Positions 57,384-64,000 of a stretch of 64,000 nucleotides of DNA are shown in pieces. The DNA comes from Cranoglanis bouderius (Eukaryota; Chordata; Actinopteri; Siluriformes; Cranoglanididae). Under the pieces are notes generated by a model. It had not been told where the DNA came from. It did not search any database and saw nothing but the letters and a program-made list of their open reading frames with translations. Numbering within the stretch: position 1 is the first letter of the stretch; every line of letters starts with the position of its first letter. The position numbers were made by a program, and so were the translations under genes. The stretch spans positions 19,662,001 through 19,726,000 of the forward strand of contig CM042551.1 in assembly GCA_023630585.1 (NCBI GenBank), written 5' to 3'.

Positions 57384-57716
57384 TTGAGAGCAATTCCTCT
57401 GGTAGGGAGGCCAGATGCCTCATCAGTACAGACTAGTAAAGCTTTGTGTGTAATACCGTCCTGTATACAGCCCAAATATAGAAGAGCTGATATGTTGGTT
57501 TGTAAAGAATATGATACACTGGCTAATGTAAGCTGTATTGCTGAAACAGTGACACACTTGCTACTTGCCCTTAATGAAATAATGCCCAAGTCAAAAGGCA
57601 CAGAAATCTTAGATACAGGACTTCAAGCTATGGGAGTCATGGCAACAGAATGCAGCAAATCACTGGGTCTATTAACACAGACAAAGAATCATGCCATTTG
57701 CAGAGCTTGGTAAAAA
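57384..57716 (+). pseudogene. Possible Ngaro/DIRS ORF1 (Gag-like) fragment
   Basis: A 109-residue open frame. YDTLANVSCIAETVTHLLLA, followed by a LQAMGVMATECSKSLGLLTQ segment and a basic TKNHAICRAW end, follows the helical pattern of fish Ngaro/DIRS ORF1 proteins ('LxAFALMSRELGRSLSxLxxARRQVWLAQ'). Similarity is by pattern only. It lacks flanking RT sequence. It could equally be a chance ORF, though 109 codons in AT-rich DNA with this pattern is suggestive. Confidence 0.4.
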
Positions 57717-57924
57717 CACACTGTGGCAGATGTGGTTGGTATCTGGACAGGTTTTTGGTGCACCTAGGAAGTGCTAATTTACTTATTTACTCAGTTTGTT
57801 GATGGTGGAGTGGCTGGCCACTTTATGTCCCAGGGATAAGTTCAACAAAATAGACATGTTAAAACTGTAATGAATTTCCTGGTTACACAATTGCACCTTT
57901 TGTCCATGTAGCACACAGTTTTGA

Positions 57925-58150
57925 AGGGATTTATTTATAACAGCACTATCCAGCGTCACCCAGATGAGGATGGGTTCCCTTTTGAGTCTGGTTCCTCCCC
58001 AGGTTTCTTCCTCATATCATCTCGGGGAGTTTTTCCTTGCCACCGTCGCCTCTGGCTTCTCATTAGGGATAAATTAATAAATGTAAAATTTATATCCAGA
58101 ATTGATATATTTCTGTAAAGCTGCTTTGTGTCAACATCCATTGCTTAGGT
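57925..58150 (+). repeat. Teleost dispersed repeat ('ttccttgccaccgtcgcc' family)
   Basis: 'Gatgagtatgggttccc'-like start ('agatgaggatgggttccctt'), 'ggtttcttcctcatatcatc', 'gagtttttccttgccaccgt' and 'ctgtaaagctgctttgtgtc'. Partial copies are at 40285 and 45270. Confidence 0.7.
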
Positions 58151-58599
58151 GCTCATCTGCACCGGCACATTATTCCAACAGAGTTGGGTTTTAAAGACTG
58201 CAACAGAGAAGTAGCTATGTGGGATGCAGCAGGGGATCCCAGTGTCAGTTCTGAAATCACGCAGTTGCTGGTATGAGACCAGTAGTACACAGACCAGAAA
58301 GCCTGACAATGTTTTAGACTTTATTGCTGAATCAATGAGAAGCAGAAGTGCACACTGGGGATAGGTTGACAGTTTGTCAGTGACAAGAGATCAAACTTGT
58401 CATGCTGTGGCCTAACCTATCAACCTATCTACACTTACAATTGAGCATGTGCTGTGACCAGTGAGGGGTCTCAAGTACCATAAAGAACCATAAAGCAAAA
58501 TGTCACAGCAGCATGGAGCAACACAGAGCTCATCATCTACCTTCACCATGTTTTACAGACTGAATGTAGAATATTAAGCGTATTCTCGGCCCCAACATA

Positions 58600-58775
58600 G
58601 TACAATATCAGCACCATGAGTAGTTCTCACCCTCACAGACAGCAGTATCTGAATGTTGAGTGATTGTTATCCTCAATAGCATAAAGAACAGTATCAACAC
58701 CTTGAGTGATTATCTTCCTTAGTAGTACTAAACAGTATTAACATTTTGAGTGATTAGTGTCAATAAAGTACTATG
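58600..58775 (+). repeat. Degenerate tandem repeat, about three to four units of 50-60 bp
   Basis: Recurring 'cagtat(c/t)..(c/a)a..(t)tgagtgatt' words near 58595, 58643, 58690 and 58732. Confidence 0.5.
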
Positions 58776-58909
58776 TACTATTTAGGAATGTGGTCTGTTA
58801 TGCTCTGGCAACATCAGGATGTGTTATGAACCCTTGTGATGACTTTGATACACATCCTCCACTAGTTTCAGTGGAAGCCACACTGGCTGTCTGGATCCAA
58901 AGGAAGTAG

Positions 58910-59090
58910 AATGGAAGGTTACATATGTAACCATGGTTCTACCACTCAGTGGAGGACAGCCAGGGCAGCTTGGGTCAGTTGGGTTGACGACATTGCTATT
59001 AGTCACATCTTTGCTATTAGTACTCATCCCCCACCCTGGTGGTCCGTCAGTCAGTTGTAGAACTTTGGTTAAATATGTAACCTTCTGATA
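58910..59090. repeat. Small MITE-like inverted repeat, copy 2
   Basis: The left arm GGAAGGTTACATATGTAACC and the right arm GGTTAAATATGTAACCTTC are inverted relatives, extended by 'atggttctacc' and 'gtagaacttt'. About 170 bp, non-coding. Related to 25340-25490. Confidence 0.65.
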
Positions 59091-62000
59091 AACTTGTTTT
59101 GAGATGTCTCTCTGCCTGTATGAGCATTTCCATGTTGTGTGAATAAGTGGTTTGTGCAGGCAATTACCTTAGGCACAGGACTGTACTGCAATATACAGGA
59201 AGAGTGTTTATTATAACTTTGATTTTGGACATGAGAAAATGTAATTCTTATAACACCCTGGATATCACACTTTCTTTTACAGTCTCTGGGCCCTTGCTGG
59301 TCACAGACAATACTACACTATAATCCACAGTTTTCAGAGCTCTTGTGCTTTGATATCCCTTTTGTGAATGAATTATTAAATAGGTTGCCAGTATTGGAGC
59401 TCCTGAAAAGACTTATGTTGAGCCATCAGTGGGAAGCTGCATATCAATCACCAAGTCTTTCTACTGTATTGTACAGGAGGAGGAAAGTCTTTCTTGGCAT
59501 ATTTCTCCTTCAAAAATACATGTGGGCGTCAACAATTTGTTTCCCAACTAGGACTGTACTGGGAGCTTTGGAGGGATTGCTACAATAAAATGACTTTCTA
59601 CAAGCAGGAGCAAGCAGTTCTGAGAGCCCTCTGAAGTACCAAAAGACCTGTTCAGAAGACAGTCAAAAGCAAGAGAAGCCCTGACAAAAAATATTTCAGA
59701 ACAGAGGTCATAAACTACAAGTCTTTAAAATATTCTCCATTTACATTATCCCAAAATTCAATTGCAATTTTACTGTTATTGAACTGTATTCAGGGTTGAG
59801 TTAATCAGGCATAGTGAGGATTTATTACTGAAGTTGTGCACTTTGGCACACTGTTATGTTTTATGTATAAAATGACCTGGAGGCATTGCACAGGAGTGCT
59901 CGGTCAGATGATTTTTCAAACTGTGGGCACATTTTCCTTACAGAAGAGCTCACTGAATCAACTAAAACATTGGAATTACTTTATTAATATGGCAATTCAA
60001 AATAGCAAATTAAAAGCATAATACAACACCATGCGCACACATTATGATAATTACAACTAGTACTATTCATTCAGCAATATAGTAGACCCCTGTTAGTTTA
60101 TTTCAGTGCTTGCAGGAAGAAAAAAAAAACATTGTTCTCTTCTTCAGTCCACATTTTCTATCCCCAATTTTAGGCTTAAAGGCATTTAGACACTATAATC
60201 AAGAAAAATCTGGCAATCTAAGAGTAACTACATTCAGGTACAGTAATTTGCATAATCTGAATGGGGAGCCTAGAAAATAAACTTAGTTTTCTCTAACAGA
60301 AAACTTGTGTTTAGCCCCCAAGGCAAAGCCTGATTGGCCACTAAATGCTGTTTTCCACAGGCTGAAACAATGTTCCTTGTTCTAAGGTGTATAATGATTT
60401 CATGTCCTGAATGATAAGTACCAGTGCTTATTATCTGGAGAGTCCACTGTTTTCAGCTGAGACCTGCATTGTTAAGAGCCGTTTGAACCTGGTTGAAATA
60501 AACACAAAGCTGACAACTTCCATAAACTACTGCAGCTTTGGGGCCAGTGTGTGTTAACATGATGAGTAGCGTTTAAAGAGCGTACTGTATTATCCTGTTG
60601 GTTCCAGATGAGAATAACAGCCGTCACCGGAAATCTTCATCTGTAGCATTATGAATAATTATGACACAGGAGACTTCCTCACTTGGAGAGGAGCAGGACA
60701 CATCCAAGTGCCAATACTTGGATGTGTCTTGCTTGACAGTAATTACACAACAAATCAACCAATTAGTAATCCTCTACAGCCTCCCTTGGGATTTTATTGA
60801 TTTTACTGTAGAGTTAGTGTGAAGTGGTGCGGACAGCTGTGGGAATTCTGATCCAACAGCATTGCTACTTTACAGGAGAAATTCAGTTACATCAAAAAAT
60901 CTCAAAACAAATATAACAAAATCCAGATCTTATCACAATTAGATAACACACCCACACATGTGTGATGGGTGGAAGGTGGGTGGGTCGACTGCACATGCTC
61001 GAGCACCTCCCCCTTTACCTACTGCCCCTTCTGAAAGTTTTTAAACAAATACATTATATTTGCGAAGACTTGTCCAATGCCCTTATTAAGAGAAGACATT
61101 TTAATTAATAATAATTTAACTATACATTGAAAGGCCATGGTGAAAATGAGTTGATTGTTTTTAAAAAATCTTTTGGACTGTATGTACTATATGTTCATGT
61201 TGTATTTATGATATTATAATTCAGTGGGAAATTGCTCAACAGAGAAGCAGGCAACCTAAACATTTTTTTTAAATTGAAAAGTCTTTGTGTGTGCATCTGG
61301 TATGAATTTGGGTTATGTCAGAGGTGGATAAATACAGTACAGAAGATCTGTCTTCGATTGTGTGTACTGTATGTACAGTTGCTTTTGTTAGAATTGCCAC
61401 AATTTGGAGTCAAGTTTGAGCCAGGTTTAATTTAAACTGTATTGTATTATGTGAATCAAATTCTCTTTGCATTTGAGTTATTAAAATGTATGATATAATT
61501 TGACAAATGGCAGTTTAACTGTATTATATAGTGTGGTTATGTTCTGTTTGAATATCAGTTGCTATACTTCACCAGGTTATGCTGTAGTTTATGCTGTAAT
61601 TTTAAAATCTTGATCCATGTGCCCTTTTTTAACTTTAAGCACCCCGCCTTTTAAGGGTCTCTGCAGACTTAACATGATGTAAATTTAATCTACTATTATC
61701 TCTTACATGGAAGGCCTTTTCTTTTGAAAAGCTCTGGGACGAGAGGGCATAGGACTGATTGTCGTTGTTGTTGTTGTGCTTGCAGTAAACTACAATTGCA
61801 GCTATTTAGTCTCCTGTAACATAATACAATAGTTGTTGGAATGGGCAGAACATCTGTTCACTCTACATATTTATCAGACTTCAGATCCTCCTAGTATTAG
61901 GAGTTTGCCTTCCTTTTAGTAGGCCAGACAGAGGTGAGGGGATGAAGTATTATATAGGCCAATGTCTGCTCTGACTTTAAAGCTGCATGTGTGTCCCAGT

Positions 62001-62287
62001 TCCTTGCAATAGTAGCTCAATGGAGCCTTCCGTTTTTAGAGCAACCCGTCCATCCTGGGACTGAAGGTAATGGAAAATCTGACACTTTGCTTACCTCCAA
62101 ACATTATAAATGATAGTACATATTCCTTTCATATTGAGAACCAGCCAAACTGTATGGCATGCAGACGATTGCTTTTCATATTTGCAGACACTCATCAGCT
62201 GGAACAAGGCGCAAGAGTTAAATGACATTTTTTATACCATGATTAAATCTACGGCATATGTGCTGGGCATCTCTCTGTGTTGTAGCA
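59091..62287. other. Long intergenic stretch with one clean hairpin
   Basis: No gene or known repeat is recognised over 3.2 kb, which makes it the least repeat-like part of the right half. A hairpin lies at 60693-60732. AT-rich elsewhere. Confidence 0.45.
60693..60732 (+). other. 17-bp stem hairpin
   Basis: GCAGGACACATCCAAGT, loop GCCAAT, ACTTGGATGTGTCTTGC. As RNA all 17 pairs form (one G-U), and two more pair just outside. It is shorter than a typical pre-miRNA; no transcript evidence. Confidence 0.7.
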
Positions 62288-62308
62288 ATATATATATATA
62301 TATATATA
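62288..62308. repeat. (AT)n microsatellite
   Basis: About 10 AT units. Confidence 0.9.
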
Positions 62309-62552
62309 AACATGCCTATTTACTGCAGAAGACTTTTCCAGTTTCTGATTAGTGAATGACTGCCTGACCATTTTTAGGTCAAGTTTATAAAGATGGCATG
62401 CTCAACTTCTGAAAGAGGCTGACACCATTGTTGCTGCCATCTTTAGTGATGCAAGCTGACCCATTTATGATCATCCTATTAAGCTCTACTTAACTGAAAA
62501 ATATCTGATGAAATCAATTACTTTTGTACTCAAGAGTCACATAGTTATCCTG

Positions 62553-62584
<32 letters not shown>
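62553..62584. repeat. Poly(A) run
   Basis: About 31 A. No retroposon body is recognised before it. Confidence 0.9.
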
Positions 62585-62586
<2 letters not shown>

Positions 62587-62880
62587 CTGATCCCACACAT
62601 CTGTGCCTATTAAAATCCAAACTGGCATGTTTAAAGCTTTTATCTTTATCTACAAGCAGGCCAGCAACCCGAAGAGTCACTAAACACAACTTTTAGTCTA
62701 ATGACTAGTAAAAGGGAGAAATGTGTGAACGTGTTACTGCAAATGTCAAGAGATGCACAAACTCACAGCACTGCAAAGTTAATACAAAGAGACACATTTT
62801 CTTGAAAGTCTTCAAAGGCCCTGACACTGATGGCCCTAAACGGATGAGCTGATGAGCTGGTTATCATTAGTCTGAGATAC

Positions 62881-63652
62881 TAGGGTTGTCGCGATACCAT
62901 AAACATATCTTACGAAACTATATCAGCTGATGTCTCAGCTGAAGTATCATGATACCACACAATATTGTGTTAATTGTGTTAATTCAAATCTACAAAATGA
63001 ACCAATTTTAGAGAAATACATAGACATAAATGAAAACAGACGAACCAAACTTTCCTCTGAATACCTTATTGATGAGAATGAATAACTGGCTATTAGAAAA
63101 ACAATCATACAACTGGCAAGCAACTAATTCATGTGCCACATGTTTCATCTATTGTTCCCTAGAGCAATGAAATCATGCAAATGGAAATCGTCCTCAGAGT
63201 ACGAAGAATGAACTCATCATTAGGAATAAATAACTGAATTTGGAAACGCACTCCAAAGAAATCATAAAACTGGGAATGTTAGCTTGCTTACTATCAAACA
63301 TGGCTAATTTTAGTATTTACCTATAGCGGTTAGCATAACTTTAGCTGGCTTACTAGCAAACATGGCTAATTTTAGTATTTACACACATCGGTTAGCGTAA
63401 TATTAACTTGCTTATTAGCAAACAGGAGATCTTTAAATATTAAGGTAAGGAATTCAGGTTAAATGTGGGAATAACCTGTGTATTCTGCAAAAGCAGTGAG
63501 ATGTGTCGTTTTAGCAAAAATAGTATGACTACATTACTTACGGTACTACCTTATTGACGATACTACCGTTTAAAAACTACACTGGCATCAGCAGTATTTT
63601 GAAGATTTAGCATCGCGATACTACTGTAGTACCGGTATACCGTGCAACCCTA
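62881..63652. mobile_element. hAT-type MITE with 8-bp target duplication
   Basis: Left end TAGGGTTGTCGCGATACC, right end GGTATACCGTGCAACCCTA, inverted and similar. Flanks TGAGATAC (62873-62880) and GGAGGTAC (63653-63660) match at 6 of 8 positions, as expected for an aged hAT insertion. 772 bp without transposase. Inside, a ~70-bp tandem unit ('aaacatggctaattttagta') occurs about 2.5 times at 63279-63425. Confidence 0.75.
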
Positions 63653-63913
63653 GGAGGTACCTGGCTTGAAATATAATCATATTCCTCTTCTATAGCTTTT
63701 TTTTTTTGGAAGCCCGACATTGCTCTTATTTGATCTTGTGTTCACTGTTGGCTCATGGCCATTTACTACGGTGCTGTAAGGGGTTTGTTATTTGCTTTAT
63801 GATTAGATGTTTCTTATTAAAATCAGGTTGTTTTCTATTTCCTTCACAATTACAAAATGGTACATTTCTGGCCTGCAGTGCTGAGGAGTCTAAACTCTGC
63901 CAACTTTACATAT

Positions 63914-63916
<3 letters not shown>

Positions 63917-63971
<55 letters not shown>
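63917..63971. repeat. (GA)n microsatellite
   Basis: About 27 GA units near the window end. Confidence 0.95.
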
Positions 63972-63972
<1 letters not shown>

Positions 63973-64000
63973 ACAAGGTCCCATATGCTACTCTGAGCCT

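Overview
The window is vertebrate nuclear DNA from a ray-finned (teleost) fish. This rests on an IGFALS-type leucine-rich-repeat gene, many Tc1-like elements of the kinds that fill teleost genomes, tRNA-derived SINEs, DIRS/Ngaro and hAT remnants, and long CA/TA/CT microsatellites. I cannot name the species. There are no bacterial-style operons; most of the DNA is intergenic and repeat-derived.

Layout. 0-2.5 kb: a mildly CpG-rich stretch (330-545), then a Tc1 remnant split by a MITE. 4.1-5.9 kb: the only confident host gene, an intact IGFALS coding sequence on the minus strand, with two CTCF-like motifs about 1.3 kb upstream of it. 9.1-11.4 kb: a palindromic repeat and a DIRS-type retroelement remnant. 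12-15.5 kb: a Tc1 cluster with two adjacent transposase pseudogenes whose junction has become a TG/TA/CA microsatellite. 17.5-21.3 kb: SINEs, a Tc1-type MITE and a decayed hAT transposase. 23.3-26.8 kb: nested Tc1 pieces, a MITE and a LINE tail. 29.8-33.8 kb: two nearly full-length Tc1 pseudogenes, one with a SINE in its terminal repeat. 35-36.3 kb: a hAT BED-finger fragment and a Tc1 remnant. 38.2-52.4 kb: an LTR-retroelement neighbourhood. 52.7-64 kb: Tc1, SINE, MITE and Ngaro-like fragments between unannotatable AT-rich stretches.

The most unusual content is one LTR-retroelement family seen three times: a solo LTR (38710-39435, minus), a structurally complete copy (40585-45190, plus, with TG...CA LTRs, a 5-bp target duplication and a polypurine tract) and a 5'-truncated copy (about 50040-52360, plus). 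Its internal region has a Ty3/gypsy-like Gag core followed not by a CCHC knuckle but by a zinc finger that closely resembles the N-terminal finger of methionine aminopeptidase 1 (METAP1). A long tail of in-frame minisatellites follows, and there is no protease, reverse transcriptase or integrase. In the truncated copy the Gag core and the finger share one reading frame. I interpret this as a non-autonomous element that acquired a host METAP1 mRNA segment. Database searches are needed to establish how novel it is.
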